DNA of 39,232 bases, taken from assembly GCA_902603665.1 (NCBI GenBank), contig CACKVV010000004.1:1-39232 (forward strand). Reading direction: 5' to 3'. The notes below the pieces were generated by a model, which was not told where the DNA came from, did no database searches, and worked only from the letters and a program-made list of their open reading frames with translations. A program made the position numbers and the translations under genes. Numbering within the stretch: the stretch's first letter is position 1; each line of letters opens with the position of its first letter. Of this stretch, positions 19,540-29,669 are shown piece after piece. The stretch comes from an uncultured Pelagibacteraceae bacterium. GTDB taxonomy: Bacteria; Pseudomonadota; Alphaproteobacteria; Pelagibacterales; Pelagibacteraceae.

Positions 19540-20163
19540 ATGAACGAAAAAAACTCTTTTGGTCTAGATATATGTTTTGGTGAAAAAAATAATCCATTTG
19601 AATTATTTAAAGAATGGTTTGATGAAGCAAAGAAAACAGAGTTAAATGACCCAAATGCGGTTGCACTAGGCACATCAGATGACCGTGGATACACCTCAGT
19701 AAGAATGGTTTTGTTAAAAGATTTTAATGAAACAGGATTTGTTTTTTATACAAATTTTAACAGCACTAAAGGATCAGCTATTAGAAAAAATCCAAATATA
19801 TCGATGTGTTTTCATTGGAAAAGTTTACTTAGGCAAATAAGGATTGAAGGTGCAGCTGAACAAGTTTCTGATGCTGAAGCAGACGAATATTACTCCTCTC
19901 GAAAATATGAAAGCAGAATTGGTGCATGGGCATCAAATCAAAGTTCAGAAATTTCAAATCGAAAAGAGCTTACAGATTCGATTAGAAACTTTAAATCCAA
20001 ATATCCTGAACAAAACAATGTTCCCAGACCAAAACATTGGTCAGGATGGCGGTTGAAACCAAGGTCAATAGAATTCTGGCTAGATGGTGAATTTAGAATA
20101 CACGAGAGACTAAAATATATTAAAGAAAAAAATGATTGGAAAAAGATTTTATTATCTCCTTAA
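19540..20163 (+). CDS. pdxH: PdxH, pyridoxamine 5'-phosphate oxidase
   Basis: The frame is open from an ATG at 19501, but that would overlap the divergent aroC start. The ATG at 19540 gives 207 residues starting MNEKNSFGLD, the normal family length. Motifs: NPFELFKEWFDEA, the FMN-binding SVRMVLLKDF and FYTNFNSTKGSAI, ASNQSS, and the C-terminal RPKHWSGWRLKPRSIEFW with terminal LSP. It oxidises PNP or PMP to pyridoxal phosphate. The 3' end overlaps the converging ispB stop by four bases. No clear ribosome-binding site is seen at either start. Confidence 0.94.
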   Translation: MNEKNSFGLDICFGEKNNPFELFKEWFDEAKKTELNDPNAVALGTSDDRGYTSVRMVLLKDFNETGFVFYTNFNSTKGSAIRKNPNISMCFHWKSLLRQIRIEGAAEQVSDAEADEYYSSRKYESRIGAWASNQSSEISNRKELTDSIRNFKSKYPEQNNVPRPKHWSGWRLKPRSIEFWLDGEFRIHERLKYIKEKNDWKKILLSP

Positions 20164-21173
20164 AAATTTCTTTCTAAACTAAATGATGTCAAATTTTTAA
20201 GAATATTTTTATCTTGGTTTTCCTCGAAGATTGACAATGAGTTAGATGCTAAGTTTATAAAATACTCAGCTTTTTTATAGCATTCATTTATGATTTTATA
20301 TTTTTTTATTTTTTCAAGGGTATATTTAAATTCATTTTCATCTCTATTTTGTTTTTCAAACAAATTTTTCAAATATTTTTTTTCTTCACTTGAACACCTT
20401 TGATATAACAAAATTATTGGCAAGGTAATTTTACCTTCATAAAAATCATTACCAATTTTTTTTCCAAATAATTTAAGTTCTGAATTATAATCTAAAGCAT
20501 CGTCTGCTATTTGAAATGTAAGACCTAAATTTTTTCCATAAAACTCAAGAGCTTCTTTATATTTATTCTCTCTATTCGCTAATATTGCACCAACTTTAGT
20601 AGATGCTGAAAAAAGCGCTGCAGTTTTCAAAGAGATAATTTTTAAGTATGTTTCTTCTAGCATATCTATTTCTCCTTGATGCTGAAGTTGTAACACCTCT
20701 CCTTGTGCAATTTGTGATGAGGTGGAGGAAAGAAGTTTTAAAATTTCTAGGCTTCCATCTTCTACCATCATTTCGAAACATCTGCTCAGCAGGTAGTCTC
20801 CAACTAAAATAGAGGATTTGTTTCCCCAGATAGTGTTGAGTGTTTCTTTGTTTCTTCTCACCAGCGCATTATCAATAACATCATCATGCATCAAGGTTGC
20901 AGCGTGAATTAATTCTACGCATGCTGCAAGGTTTATATCTCTACCACCTTTTGAGTATCCACAAAGTTTTGAGCTAGATAAAGTTAAAAGAGCTCTTAAT
21001 TTCTTACCACCTGTATCCAAATGATAGTCTGTCATATGTTGAATCAAATCAACTTTACTTATTAATTTTGATGATATTTTTTCGTTGACCAATATAAGTT
21101 TATCCTCGACAGACTTAAGTAAATCCGAATATGAGTTGTTAATCGTCTTTTTTAATTGAACTACAGATCCCAT
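20160..21173 (-). CDS. ispB: IspB-like long-chain polyprenyl diphosphate synthase
   Basis: 337 residues. First Asp-rich motif DDVID at 97-101 (within HAATLMHDDVIDNALVRRNKET) and second motif DDALDY near 220. GGKKLRALL near 55-63 binds IPP. Small residues before the first Asp-rich motif (A-T-L-M-H) fit a long-chain product, used as the ubiquinone side chain. It draws farnesyl diphosphate from IspA, encoded 4 kb away. Exact chain length cannot be read from the sequence. It is divergent from the S49 peptidase gene across a 109-base gap. Confidence 0.92.
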   Translation of the reverse strand: MGSVVQLKKTINNSYSDLLKSVEDKLILVNEKISSKLISKVDLIQHMTDYHLDTGGKKLRALLTLSSSKLCGYSKGGRDINLAACVELIHAATLMHDDVIDNALVRRNKETLNTIWGNKSSILVGDYLLSRCFEMMVEDGSLEILKLLSSTSSQIAQGEVLQLQHQGEIDMLEETYLKIISLKTAALFSASTKVGAILANRENKYKEALEFYGKNLGLTFQIADDALDYNSELKLFGKKIGNDFYEGKITLPIILLYQRCSSEEKKYLKNLFEKQNRDENEFKYTLEKIKKYKIINECYKKAEYFINLASNSLSIFEENQDKNILKNLTSFSLERNF

Positions 21174-21244
21174 AAATCGAAAATATTACATTAAGTTTAT
21201 TATAATACTTATCAATTGACGCACCTGTTTCTTCAACTATAAGT

Positions 21245-21278
21245 ATGCTTTATTAATATCAAAAATTTTAATAAGCAT
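21245..21278. repeat. Inverted repeat just upstream of the S49 peptidase gene
   Basis: The left arm ATGCTTTATTAA (21245-21256) and right arm TTAATAAGCAT (21268-21278) pair over 11 bp with one bulged T. The repeat ends four bases before the ATG at 21283. It could be an operator or an RNA hairpin that hides the start; no ribosome-binding site is visible. An inverted repeat in AT-rich DNA can also arise by chance. Confidence 0.5.
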
Positions 21279-21282
21279 ATTT

Positions 21283-22092
21283 ATGTTTTCTTTTTTCAAA
21301 AAAAAAAAAATTGTAAGTCATATCAGGCTATCTGGAGTTATTGGAAATGTTGGAAAATTTAAACAGGGGATTGATTATTCGAGCCAGGAGGAAATTATAA
21401 AAAAAGCTTTTTCATTGAAAAAAGCTCAAGCAGTAGCAATAACAATCAATTCTCCAGGTGGATCACCAGTCCAATCACACTTAATTTATAAACTAATTAG
21501 AAATCAAGCAGACAAATATAAAAAAAAAGTGATTGTATTTGCAGAGGATGTTGCGGCTTCTGGCGGCTACTTAATTGCTTGTTCTGGAGATGAAATATAT
21601 GCAAATCCTAGTTCAATAATTGGTTCTATTGGAGTTATTTATTCTTCATTTGGATTCAAAGATCTCATTCAAAAAATTGGTGTACAAAGAAGAGTTTATA
21701 CAGCTGGAAAAAATAAAAGTACCCTCGATCCATTTCTTGATGAAAAAGAGGAAGATATAAAAAGATTAAAAAATATACAAATAGAACTTCATCAAGAATT
21801 TATTGATGTAGTTGAGGAAAGTAGAAAGAAAAAGTTGAAAAAAGATATTGGGGTTGAATTATTTTCAGGAGAATTTTGGTCAGGAAAAAAATCTAAGGAT
21901 CTTGGTTTAGTTGATGGTTTAGGCAATTCTGAGCAAATTCTAAGAGAAAAATTTGGTGAAGACGTTGAAGTGAAAATTTTTGAGAAAAGTAAAGGATGGC
22001 TTGCAAAAAAATTATCTTCCTCAGAAAATCAAGCAGATAAAATTTTGAACTTGATCGAAGAAAGATCTATTTGGCAAAAATATGGTTTCTAA
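21283..22092 (+). CDS. sohB: S49 family peptidase (SohB/SppA-like)
   Basis: 269 residues, a single-domain S49 protein rather than the double-length E. coli SppA. The Ser nucleophile lies in [22 protein letters not shown] (Ser93). The general-base Lys is probably within [11 protein letters not shown] (143-145). NSPGGSP (57-62) forms the oxyanion region. The enzyme degrades leftover signal peptides or membrane-protein fragments. No clear N-terminal membrane segment is seen, unlike most SohB, so a membrane-associated form is uncertain. Codons 6-9 are an uninterrupted 13-base A-run (21298-21310), a possible slippage site. Overlaps glyQ by 11 bases. Confidence 0.88.
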   Translation: MFSFFKKKKIVSHIRLSGVIGNVGKFKQGIDYSSQEEIIKKAFSLKKAQAVAITINSPGGSPVQSHLIYKLIRNQADKYKKKVIVFAEDVAASGGYLIACSGDEIYANPSSIIGSIGVIYSSFGFKDLIQKIGVQRRVYTAGKNKSTLDPFLDEKEEDIKRLKNIQIELHQEFIDVVEESRKKKLKKDIGVELFSGEFWSGKKSKDLGLVDGLGNSEQILREKFGEDVEVKIFEKSKGWLAKKLSSSENQADKILNLIEERSIWQKYGF

Positions 22093-22966
22093 AAGACCTA
22101 AATTGAAAAAAGAAAAAATTTTATCATTTCAAGATACAATATTTAGTTTACAAAAATTTTGGGCGAAACAAGGATGTATTATTTTACAACCCTATGATGT
22201 TGAGGTTGGAGCTGGAACATTTCATCCAGCAACAACATTGAGATCTTTAGGGAAGAAACCATGGAAAACAGCGTATGTTCAACCATCTAGAAGACCTACA
22301 GATGGAAGATATGGAGAAAATCCCAATAGGCTCCAGCACTATTATCAATTCCAAGTTTTAATAAAACCTTCTCCAAAAAATATAAAAAAACTTTTTCTTA
22401 ATAGTATTGCGTCAATTGGAATAAAACACGACGAGCACGATATAAGATTTGTAGAGGACGACTGGGAAAGCCCTACTTTAGGAGCTGCTGGGCTTGGGTG
22501 GGAAGTTTGGTGTGATGGAATGGAAGTAACACAATTTACTTACTTTCAACAAATGGCTGGAGTTGAATGTGATCCTATTTCTGTTGAGATCACTTATGGA
22601 TTAGAAAGATTATGTATGTTTATACAAAACAAGAAAAATGTTTTTGAACTTGATTGGAATAATGATGGAATTTTTTACAAAGATGTCTTCCATCAGGCTG
22701 AAAAGGAATTTTCAGCATACAATTTTGAATATGCAAATACTGAAAAACTTTTTAAAATGTTTGATATGTTAGAAAATGAGGCAAGATCGATGATCGAAAA
22801 TAAAATTTCTCTTCCTGCATATGATCAATGTTTAAAATCGAGTCATGTATTTAATATTCTAGATGCCAGAGGCGTTATAAGTGTTGCGCAACGAGCAGAA
22901 TATATTTCAAGAATTCGAGATTTAACCAAAGAGATTGGAAAAATTTGGATAGAAAGTCAGAGTTAA
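22082..22966 (+). CDS. glyQ: GlyQ, glycyl-tRNA synthetase alpha subunit
   Basis: 294 residues, standard for the alpha chain of the bacterial two-subunit enzyme. Signatures: [36 protein letters not shown], then [58 protein letters not shown] and the ATP-site GLERLCM. It forms the adenylate and charges tRNA-Gly together with GlyS, encoded next with a one-base gap. The start lies 11 bases inside the peptidase gene, suggesting coupling. Confidence 0.98.
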   Translation: MVSKRPKLKKEKILSFQDTIFSLQKFWAKQGCIILQPYDVEVGAGTFHPATTLRSLGKKPWKTAYVQPSRRPTDGRYGENPNRLQHYYQFQVLIKPSPKNIKKLFLNSIASIGIKHDEHDIRFVEDDWESPTLGAAGLGWEVWCDGMEVTQFTYFQQMAGVECDPISVEITYGLERLCMFIQNKKNVFELDWNNDGIFYKDVFHQAEKEFSAYNFEYANTEKLFKMFDMLENEARSMIENKISLPAYDQCLKSSHVFNILDARGVISVAQRAEYISRIRDLTKEIGKIWIESQS

Positions 22967-22967
22967 A

Positions 22968-25031
22968 GTGTCTGAATTATTTATTGAACTATTTAGCGAA
23001 GAAGTTCCAGCAAAATTACAAATCAAAGCAAGAGAACAGTTAAAAGAAATTCTTTCAAATTTTTTTGAACAGCATGGTGCAAAATATAAAGGTGAAATTA
23101 GAATTTTTTCAACACCAAACAGGATTGCTATTAATGTTAAAGGCCTTCCAAAAGAAGTTTTATTCAAGTCTAAAGAAGTAAAAGGTCCAAGTATAAATGC
23201 ACCAGAAAAAGCATTAGACGGCTTTTTAAATTCTAATCAAATAAAAAAAAATAAGATTTACAAAAAAAAAACTGAAAAAGGAGAATTTTATTTTTATAAG
23301 AGGCCACAAAAGAAGATAAGCCTTTATAACATGTTGAGAGAAAATCTTCCTCACATTCTGTTAAAAATTACATGGGAAAAATCAATGAAATGGGGGGAAC
23401 ATACCCTTATTTGGGGTAGACCATTGAAATCTATTTTATCAATATTTGATGGTAAAAAAATTGAATTTAATTTTAAGCACCTGAAAAGTTCTAATCTCAC
23501 TTTTATAGAAAAAGATATAGAAGAAAAAACTAAGTCATTTAATAACTTCGACCAATATTTAAAATTTTTTAAAACTAAAGGAGTAATTATTGACCACGAT
23601 AAAAGAAAGGATTTCATAAATTCTGAATTACTAAAGTTATCAAATAACAAAAATATTTTAATAAATACAAGTGAAAGTTTATTAAATGAAATCACAAATA
23701 TTGTTGAAAAACCGAAAGTATTAATTTGTGAGTTTGATAAAAAATTTCTAAACATACCTAAAGAAATATTAATTATTACAATGCAATCGCACCAAAAATA
23801 TATACCGACTTTTGACAAAAAAGATAATTTAACAAACTCATTTTTTGTAATCTCAGATGTGAAAGATAAAAAAGGACTTATTAAGTCAGGAAATGAGAGA
23901 GTTATTGACGCTAGATTGAGTGATGCAGAATTTTTTTGGAATAAAAACAAATCTCAAAATTTAGTTAAGCAGGTGACAAAATTAAAAAATGTCAATTACT
24001 TTAAAAGTCTAGGCACCTATTTTGATAAGGTCCAAAGAATGCGAAAACTCAGTGGACTAATATCTGACGAATTTATGATTAGTAAAGAAAAAATAGAAAT
24101 CGCATCAACAATTTGTAAAGTTGATTTAATGTCTGACTTAGTGGGTGAATTCCCTGAGCTTCAAGGTGTAATGGGAGGTTACTTTGCAGAAACACAAGGC
24201 TTTGAAAAAGATGTCAGTCTAGCTGTAGCAGAACATTATTATCCTATTGGTATGGATAGTAAGTTACCAAAGAAAATTTATAGTATTGCTTTATCACTGA
24301 GTGATAAAATTGACTCTTTAGTTGGTTTTTTTGGAATTAATCTAAAGCCGTCCAGCTCAAAAGATCCTTATGCCATAAGAAGAACAGCAATCAGTGTGGT
24401 ACGATTAATAATTGAAAATAATCTAAAAGTAAAACTTAGAGATTTAATTAATTATTCTTGTGTGTTTTACAAAGAACAAGGCTTTGAATTTGATTTAAAG
24501 AAATTGAATTTAGAACTTGGGGATTTTCTATATGAAAGGGTAAAGAACTATCTTAAAGAAAAACAAATTAGAAATGATATTATAGAAAGTGCAAGCTATA
24601 ATTTTTCAATTAATGAATTATTAAAAGTTTATAAAAAATCATACGTTTTAAATAATTGTATAAATAAAGATTTTGGGAAAGATGTTGTTGCTATTTACAA
24701 AAGATCCGCAAGTATTCTATTAAGCGAAAATAAAAATTTATCAAATTTAAATGGCAATGTTGATCCAGGTTTATTTAATAATGATTATGAAAAAAATCTT
24801 TATAAAAAAATACACGAAATGAAAAAATATTATTCTAGCCTAGGAAGAGATGAAAATTTTGAAGAAAGTTTAAAAATACTTTCATTTTGTAAATCAGAAG
24901 TTAATGATTTTTTTGAAAACGTTATTGTAAACGATAATGATAAAACAATTAAAAAAAACAGACTAGAACTTTTATCAATGTTATGTAAAAGTTTTGATAA
25001 CTATTTCAATTTTTCAAAAATAGAAGGTTAA
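22968..25031 (+). CDS. glyS: GlyS, glycyl-tRNA synthetase beta subunit
   Basis: 687 residues with a GTG start one base after the glyQ stop; the product starts MSELFIELFSEEVPA, which matches the family start (LL-E-LG-EE-PA), so GTG is well supported. Other signatures are the segment RMRKLSGLI, CKVDLMSDLVGEFPELQGVMGGYFA, and SLSDKIDSLVGFFGINLKPSSSKDPYAIRRTA. The C-terminal part is the anticodon-binding DALR-like region. The subunit binds tRNA-Gly. The final codon overlaps the ppdK start by one base. Confidence 0.97.
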   Translation: MSELFIELFSEEVPAKLQIKAREQLKEILSNFFEQHGAKYKGEIRIFSTPNRIAINVKGLPKEVLFKSKEVKGPSINAPEKALDGFLNSNQIKKNKIYKKKTEKGEFYFYKRPQKKISLYNMLRENLPHILLKITWEKSMKWGEHTLIWGRPLKSILSIFDGKKIEFNFKHLKSSNLTFIEKDIEEKTKSFNNFDQYLKFFKTKGVIIDHDKRKDFINSELLKLSNNKNILINTSESLLNEITNIVEKPKVLICEFDKKFLNIPKEILIITMQSHQKYIPTFDKKDNLTNSFFVISDVKDKKGLIKSGNERVIDARLSDAEFFWNKNKSQNLVKQVTKLKNVNYFKSLGTYFDKVQRMRKLSGLISDEFMISKEKIEIASTICKVDLMSDLVGEFPELQGVMGGYFAETQGFEKDVSLAVAEHYYPIGMDSKLPKKIYSIALSLSDKIDSLVGFFGINLKPSSSKDPYAIRRTAISVVRLIIENNLKVKLRDLINYSCVFYKEQGFEFDLKKLNLELGDFLYERVKNYLKEKQIRNDIIESASYNFSINELLKVYKKSYVLNNCINKDFGKDVVAIYKRSASILLSENKNLSNLNGNVDPGLFNNDYEKNLYKKIHEMKKYYSSLGRDENFEESLKILSFCKSEVNDFFENVIVNDNDKTIKKNRLELLSMLCKSFDNYFNFSKIEG

Positions 25032-27688
25032 TGAAAAAGTATATATTTAATTTTAAATCTAAAGTTTCCAATAAGATAAACTTCTCAAAAAATATTCTGG
25101 GTGGAAAAGGTGCAAATTTATCTGAAATGGGTAGAATGGGCTTACCAGTTCCACCAGGTTTTACGATCTCCACAGAAGTTTGCGAATTATTTTACAAAAA
25201 TAAAAAAAAAATACATCATAAAATTTTAGGGGAAATTGATAAAGAGTTAAAAAATATTGAGAAAGACACAGGAAAAAAGTTTGGAGATTTGAATAACCCA
25301 TTATTAGTTTCAGTAAGGTCTGGAGCAAGAGTATCAATGCCAGGCATGATGGATACTATTTTAAATTTAGGACTTAATGATGAAACAGTCCACGCTCTTG
25401 CAAATAGAACTTCAAATATGCGTTTTGCGAAAGATAGCTACAGACGTTTTATTCAAATGTATTCAAATGTTGTTTTAGGAGTTGAGAATTATAATTTTGA
25501 GGAATTAATTGAAAATTATAAATTAACAAAAGGCGTCTTGTTAGATACAGAATTGGATGAAAATGATTGGGATGGATTAATAAAAGATTTTAAAAATATT
25601 GTTCAGAAAAAAACAAATAAAGGATTTCCTCAAAACGTAAGAGAGCAATTGTTTGGGGCAATTAGCGCAGTTTTTTTATCTTGGGAAAGTCATAGAGCTA
25701 AAGTTTACAGAAAGTTAAATCAAATTCCATCAGAGTGGGGTACTGCAGTTAATGTTCAGTCAATGGTTTTTGGAAACATGGGCAATGATTGTGCAACAGG
25801 GGTGGTTTTTACAAGAAATCCATCTAATGGAAATCACCAGATATACGGGGAATATTTAATTAATGCACAAGGAGAAGATGTAGTTGCAGGAACAAGAACT
25901 CCACAACACATAACTAAAAAAGCAAGAATAGCCTCAAATGAAAGCTTACCGTCAATGGAAGAGTCTATGCCTATCGCATACAAAGAACTAAAAAAAATAT
26001 TACATAAATTAGAGAAACATTACAAAGATATGCAGGATGTTGAATTTACAATTGAAAATAAAAAACTTTGGATGCTTCAAACAAGATCAGGAAAAAGAAC
26101 AGCTAAGTCAGCTGTAAAAATTGCTGTTGATATGGTTAAAGAAAATTTAATTTCAAAAAAAGAGGCAGTATTGAGAGTTGAACCAAATTCTTTAGATACC
26201 TTGCTTCATCCAACTTTAGATGAAAAATCAAATATAGAAATAATTGCGAAAGGATTGCCAGCATCACCAGGTGCAGCAAGTGGCAAAGTGGTATTTACAT
26301 CAGATGATGCTGAAAGGCTAAATGCAACGATGCAAAATACTATATTAGTTCGAGTTGAAACTTCACCCGAAGATATTCATGGCATGCATGCTGCTAAAGG
26401 CATATTAACTGCGAGAGGAGGTATGACCAGTCATGCAGCTGTAGTGGCTAGAGGAATGGGAAGACCTTGTGTATCAGGCTCAAGTGAAATCGAAATTGAT
26501 TATGAGAAAAAATTATTCAAAGTCCAAGACAGAGAAATAAAAGAAGGAGATTTAATCACTATTGATGGATCTACTGGTAGGATAATTCTAGGTGAAGTTA
26601 AGACTGTTAAGCCAGAAATTTCAGGAGAATTTTCTAAGCTTATGAATTGGGCTGACAATTATAGAAAATTAAAAATACGAACAAATTCTGAGACACCTCT
26701 TGATAGCAAAACAGCAAGAGACTTTGGAGCAGAAGGAATTGGTTTATGTAGAACTGAGCATATGTTTTTCGACGAAGAGAGAATATTATCAGTTAGAGAG
26801 ATGATACTTTCAAAAACTAAAGATGATAGATTATTAGCACTTTCAAAATTATTACCACATCAGAAAAAAGATTTTATTGATATTTTCAAAATTATGAATG
26901 GTTTGCCGGTAACAGTTAGATTATTAGACCCTCCATTACATGAATTTTTACCAAGAACTGATAAGGAAATAGGTGAAGTTGCAAGCTCATTAAACATTCC
27001 AATTAAGGAATTAAAGGTAAGAATTACCGAACTTCATGAACAAAATCCAATGCTTGGGCACAGAGGCTGTAGGCTTGGAATATCTTTTCCTGAAATTTAT
27101 GAAATGCAGTGTAGAGCAATTTTTGAAGCCTTAGTTCAATGTAAAAAACAAAAAGTTAAATCAATAATACCAGAAATAATGATCCCTTTAGTTTCAACTG
27201 AAGCTGAAATCAAAATTATGAAAGATTTAGTCATAAGAATTGCAAAACAAGTTGAGACTGAAAAAAAAATGAAGTTAAATTTTTTGGTAGGCACAATGAT
27301 TGAATTGCCTAGAGCGGCTATAAAAGCGAATGATATTGCTAAACATGCAGAATTTTTTAGTTTTGGTACTAACGACTTAACACAAACCACATTTGGTATT
27401 AGTAGAGACGATAGTGGTAAATTTCTAAATGATTATATTGAAAATAAAATTTTTGATATAGATCCTTTTGTTTCGATTGACGAAGGGGTAGGTGACTTAA
27501 TTGATATTGCATCTGAAAAAGGGCGAACGCAAAATAAAAGAATAAAGTTAGGTATATGTGGTGAGCATGGAGGAGATCCAAAAAGTATAGAATTTTGTGC
27601 TAAAATAGGACTAAACTATGTTTCGTGCTCACCTTACAGAGTTCCGGTTGCAAGATTAGCTGCAGCTCAAGCGCAACTAAAAAAATAA
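25031..27688 (+). CDS. ppdK: PpdK, pyruvate phosphate dikinase
   Basis: 885 residues, full length. The N-terminal ATP-grasp domain starts GGKGANLSEMGRMGLPVPPGF and has VRSGARVSMPGMMDTILNLG. The central phosphohistidine domain has GGMTSHAAVVARGMGRPCV with His468 as the carrier. The C-terminal TIM barrel has GTNDLTQTTFG and the catalytic Cys843 in GICGEHGGDP. It interconverts pyruvate, ATP and phosphate with PEP, AMP and pyrophosphate, and is reversible, so it can serve glycolysis or gluconeogenesis. Placement after glyQS with a one-base overlap suggests cotranscription. It converges with nadC, with five bases between the stops. Confidence 0.98.
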   Translation: MKKYIFNFKSKVSNKINFSKNILGGKGANLSEMGRMGLPVPPGFTISTEVCELFYKNKKKIHHKILGEIDKELKNIEKDTGKKFGDLNNPLLVSVRSGARVSMPGMMDTILNLGLNDETVHALANRTSNMRFAKDSYRRFIQMYSNVVLGVENYNFEELIENYKLTKGVLLDTELDENDWDGLIKDFKNIVQKKTNKGFPQNVREQLFGAISAVFLSWESHRAKVYRKLNQIPSEWGTAVNVQSMVFGNMGNDCATGVVFTRNPSNGNHQIYGEYLINAQGEDVVAGTRTPQHITKKARIASNESLPSMEESMPIAYKELKKILHKLEKHYKDMQDVEFTIENKKLWMLQTRSGKRTAKSAVKIAVDMVKENLISKKEAVLRVEPNSLDTLLHPTLDEKSNIEIIAKGLPASPGAASGKVVFTSDDAERLNATMQNTILVRVETSPEDIHGMHAAKGILTARGGMTSHAAVVARGMGRPCVSGSSEIEIDYEKKLFKVQDREIKEGDLITIDGSTGRIILGEVKTVKPEISGEFSKLMNWADNYRKLKIRTNSETPLDSKTARDFGAEGIGLCRTEHMFFDEERILSVREMILSKTKDDRLLALSKLLPHQKKDFIDIFKIMNGLPVTVRLLDPPLHEFLPRTDKEIGEVASSLNIPIKELKVRITELHEQNPMLGHRGCRLGISFPEIYEMQCRAIFEALVQCKKQKVKSIIPEIMIPLVSTEAEIKIMKDLVIRIAKQVETEKKMKLNFLVGTMIELPRAAIKANDIAKHAEFFSFGTNDLTQTTFGISRDDSGKFLNDYIENKIFDIDPFVSIDEGVGDLIDIASEKGRTQNKRIKLGICGEHGGDPKSIEFCAKIGLNYVSCSPYRVPVARLAAAQAQLKK

Positions 27689-27693
27689 AAAAA

Positions 27694-28530
27694 TCATATT
27701 TCTAGTTTTATATCAATTGCGGAAACGCTTTGAGTTAACATTCCAACTGAAACTCTATCAACTCCAGTTGATGCAATTTTTTTGATATTATTCAAATTAA
27801 CTCCACCTGAAGCTTCCGTTGTATACTTTTTTTTAACAAACTTAATAGCTTTTTTAAGATTTTTAATGCTCATATTGTCTAACAAAACTGTATCAAATTT
27901 TAGTCCGTGTATTTTGTGTAACTGTTTTAAATTATCAACCTCGACCGTAATTTTTCTCCTTTTTTTATTTTTAATCGCCCTTTTAATAATATTTTCAAAA
28001 TTTTTTTCCGAACTTAAATGGTTATCTTTAATTAAAAATTCGTCACTTAAATTAAATCGATGATTTATCCCACCACCTAATTTTACTGCATATTTTTGAA
28101 TCACTCTTAAATTTGGTATAGTTTTCCTAGTACAACATACCTTAGTTTTTTTTCCGGCTAATCTTACAAACTTATTTGTTTTTGATGCGATACCCGAGAT
28201 ATGAGAAACAAAGTTTAAGGCAACTCTTTCTCCTGTTAGTATATTCTTTAGATTGCCTTCTATAATTGCCAAAACATTGCCTCTTTGGATGTAAGAGCCT
28301 TCTTTTTTTTTTATTTTAAACTTAATTTTTTTATCAATTAATTTAAATGTTTCTTCCGCAAATGCTAAACCACCAATAATTCCACTTTGATTACTAATCA
28401 TTTTAACTTTTTTAATGATATTATTATTTATAAGATCTGAAGTTATATCACCTGAAGGATAAAGATCTTCATTCAAAGCTAATTTACATGTATATTTTAT
28501 AAATTGATTGCTTAATAGAATATTCGACAC
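27694..28530 (-). CDS. nadC: NadC, nicotinate-nucleotide pyrophosphorylase
   Basis: 278 residues. Signatures: LNEDLYPSGDITSDLI near the N-terminus, GERVALNFVSHISGIAS, CCTRKTIPNLRVIQKYAVKLGG, HRFNLSDEFLIKDNHL, EVDNLKQL and the phosphate-site EASGGVNLNNIKKIASTGVDRVSVGMLTQS. It turns quinolinate and PRPP into nicotinate mononucleotide, committing carbon to NAD. It lies five bases after nadA. The usual middle enzyme, L-aspartate oxidase (NadB), is not beside it; that function must be encoded elsewhere or be replaced. Confidence 0.96.
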   Translation of the reverse strand: MSNILLSNQFIKYTCKLALNEDLYPSGDITSDLINNNIIKKVKMISNQSGIIGGLAFAEETFKLIDKKIKFKIKKKEGSYIQRGNVLAIIEGNLKNILTGERVALNFVSHISGIASKTNKFVRLAGKKTKVCCTRKTIPNLRVIQKYAVKLGGGINHRFNLSDEFLIKDNHLSSEKNFENIIKRAIKNKKRRKITVEVDNLKQLHKIHGLKFDTVLLDNMSIKNLKKAIKFVKKKYTTEASGGVNLNNIKKIASTGVDRVSVGMLTQSVSAIDIKLEI

Positions 28531-28535
28531 AGATT

Positions 28536-29525
28536 TTATCTGCCTATTTCTGTCATTCTTTCTACAGACTTTCTTGCTTTTGCAATCGTTTGATCGTCCA
28601 TTACAAGCTCATTCGATTCATTTTCCAAACAATTTAGTATTTTAGGCAGCGTAATTCTTTTCATGTGAGGACATAGATTACACGGTCTAATAAATTCAAC
28701 ATTTGGATTATCTATTTGAACATTGTCACTCATTGAACATTCAGTAACCATCATAACTTTTTCTGGTTGATTGTCTTTAACATATTTTATCATACCACTA
28801 GTTGATCCTGCAAAATCAGATGCTTGAATAACGTCAGGCGGGCACTCAGGATGAGCAATTATTTTAATACCAGGATTAGCTTTCCTTATTTCATTAATTT
28901 CTTCATCTTTGAACTGTTCATGAACTTCACAAGTTCCTTTCCAAGATATAATTTCTGTATCTGTTTGTGAAGCAACGTATTTAGCTAAAAAGTCATCGGG
29001 CAAGAATATAACCTTCTTAACATTAAGAGACTCTACAATCTTTACAGCATTTGCTGATGTGCAACATACATCTGTTTCAGCTTTTACTTCAGCGGAAGTA
29101 TTTATATATGAAACTACCGGTACACCTGGATATTGTTTTTTTAATTTTCTTACATCTTCTCCTGTAATAGAGGAAGATAAAGAACATCCCGCTTGCATAT
29201 CAGGTAATAATACTTTTTTTTTAGGACTCATTAATTTTGCTGTTTCAGCCATAAAATGTACACCGCACATTACAATTATATCTGCTTTTGTCTTTGCGGC
29301 TTCAACAGCTAAAGCTAAAGAGTCCGCAGAGAAGTCTGAAATACCATGATAGATTTCTGGTGTTTGATAATTATGAGCTAAGATTACAGCATTTTTCTCT
29401 TTTTTAAGTTTATTAATTTTATAAATATATGGAGCATGTGTAGCCCATTCAATTTCTGGAATTTTTTTTTGAACTTTTTCATAAATTGATCTAGTTGCTC
29501 TTTTTATCTCGGGTGTAAAATCCAT
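28536..29525 (-). CDS. nadA: NadA, quinolinate synthase
   Basis: 329 residues. Signatures: AVILAHNYQTPEIYHGISDFSADSLALA, MCGVHFMAETAKLMSP (Cys87), DMQAGCSLSS, WKGTCEVHEQF (Cys199), HPECPPDV and the C-terminal PCNLCPHMKRI (Cys282, Cys285). Three of these Cys should hold the [4Fe-4S] cluster; Cys87, Cys199 and one of the last pair are the likely ligands. It condenses iminoaspartate with DHAP to quinolinate, passed to NadC encoded next. The start lies 58 bases from the divergent tRNA-Leu. Confidence 0.97.
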   Translation of the reverse strand: MDFTPEIKRATRSIYEKVQKKIPEIEWATHAPYIYKINKLKKEKNAVILAHNYQTPEIYHGISDFSADSLALAVEAAKTKADIIVMCGVHFMAETAKLMSPKKKVLLPDMQAGCSLSSSITGEDVRKLKKQYPGVPVVSYINTSAEVKAETDVCCTSANAVKIVESLNVKKVIFLPDDFLAKYVASQTDTEIISWKGTCEVHEQFKDEEINEIRKANPGIKIIAHPECPPDVIQASDFAGSTSGMIKYVKDNQPEKVMMVTECSMSDNVQIDNPNVEFIRPCNLCPHMKRITLPKILNCLENESNELVMDDQTIAKARKSVERMTEIGR

Positions 29526-29583
29526 AACAAAAACTTATCAACTTGAATTAGAATTGTCATTCAATTAATCTGAGACATAATTT

Positions 29584-29669
29584 GCGGCCATGCTGAAACT
29601 GGTAGACAGGCACGGTTGAGGGCCGTGTGGGCCTAGCCCATGAGAGTTCGAGTCTCTCTGGCCGCACCA
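29584..29669 (+). tRNA. tRNA-Leu (anticodon GAG)
   Basis: 86 bases including encoded CCA. Acceptor GCGGCCA (29584-29590) pairs with TGGCCGC (29659-29665). The anticodon stem CACGG/CCGTG encloses loop TTGAGGG, anticodon GAG. A long variable arm (TGGGC-CTA-GCCCA) marks it as class II, and the T arm GAGAG-TTCGAGT-CTCTC is perfect. A possible promoter is TTGAAT (29543-29548) with TAATCT at 29566-29571. It marks the left edge of the accessory stretch. Confidence 0.95.

Noticed and set aside
23351..23950. 199-codon - strand open frame inside glyS
   Set aside because: Antisense to a conserved synthetase gene; the Phe/Ser/Leu-rich product is what antisense of Lys/Asn-rich coding gives.
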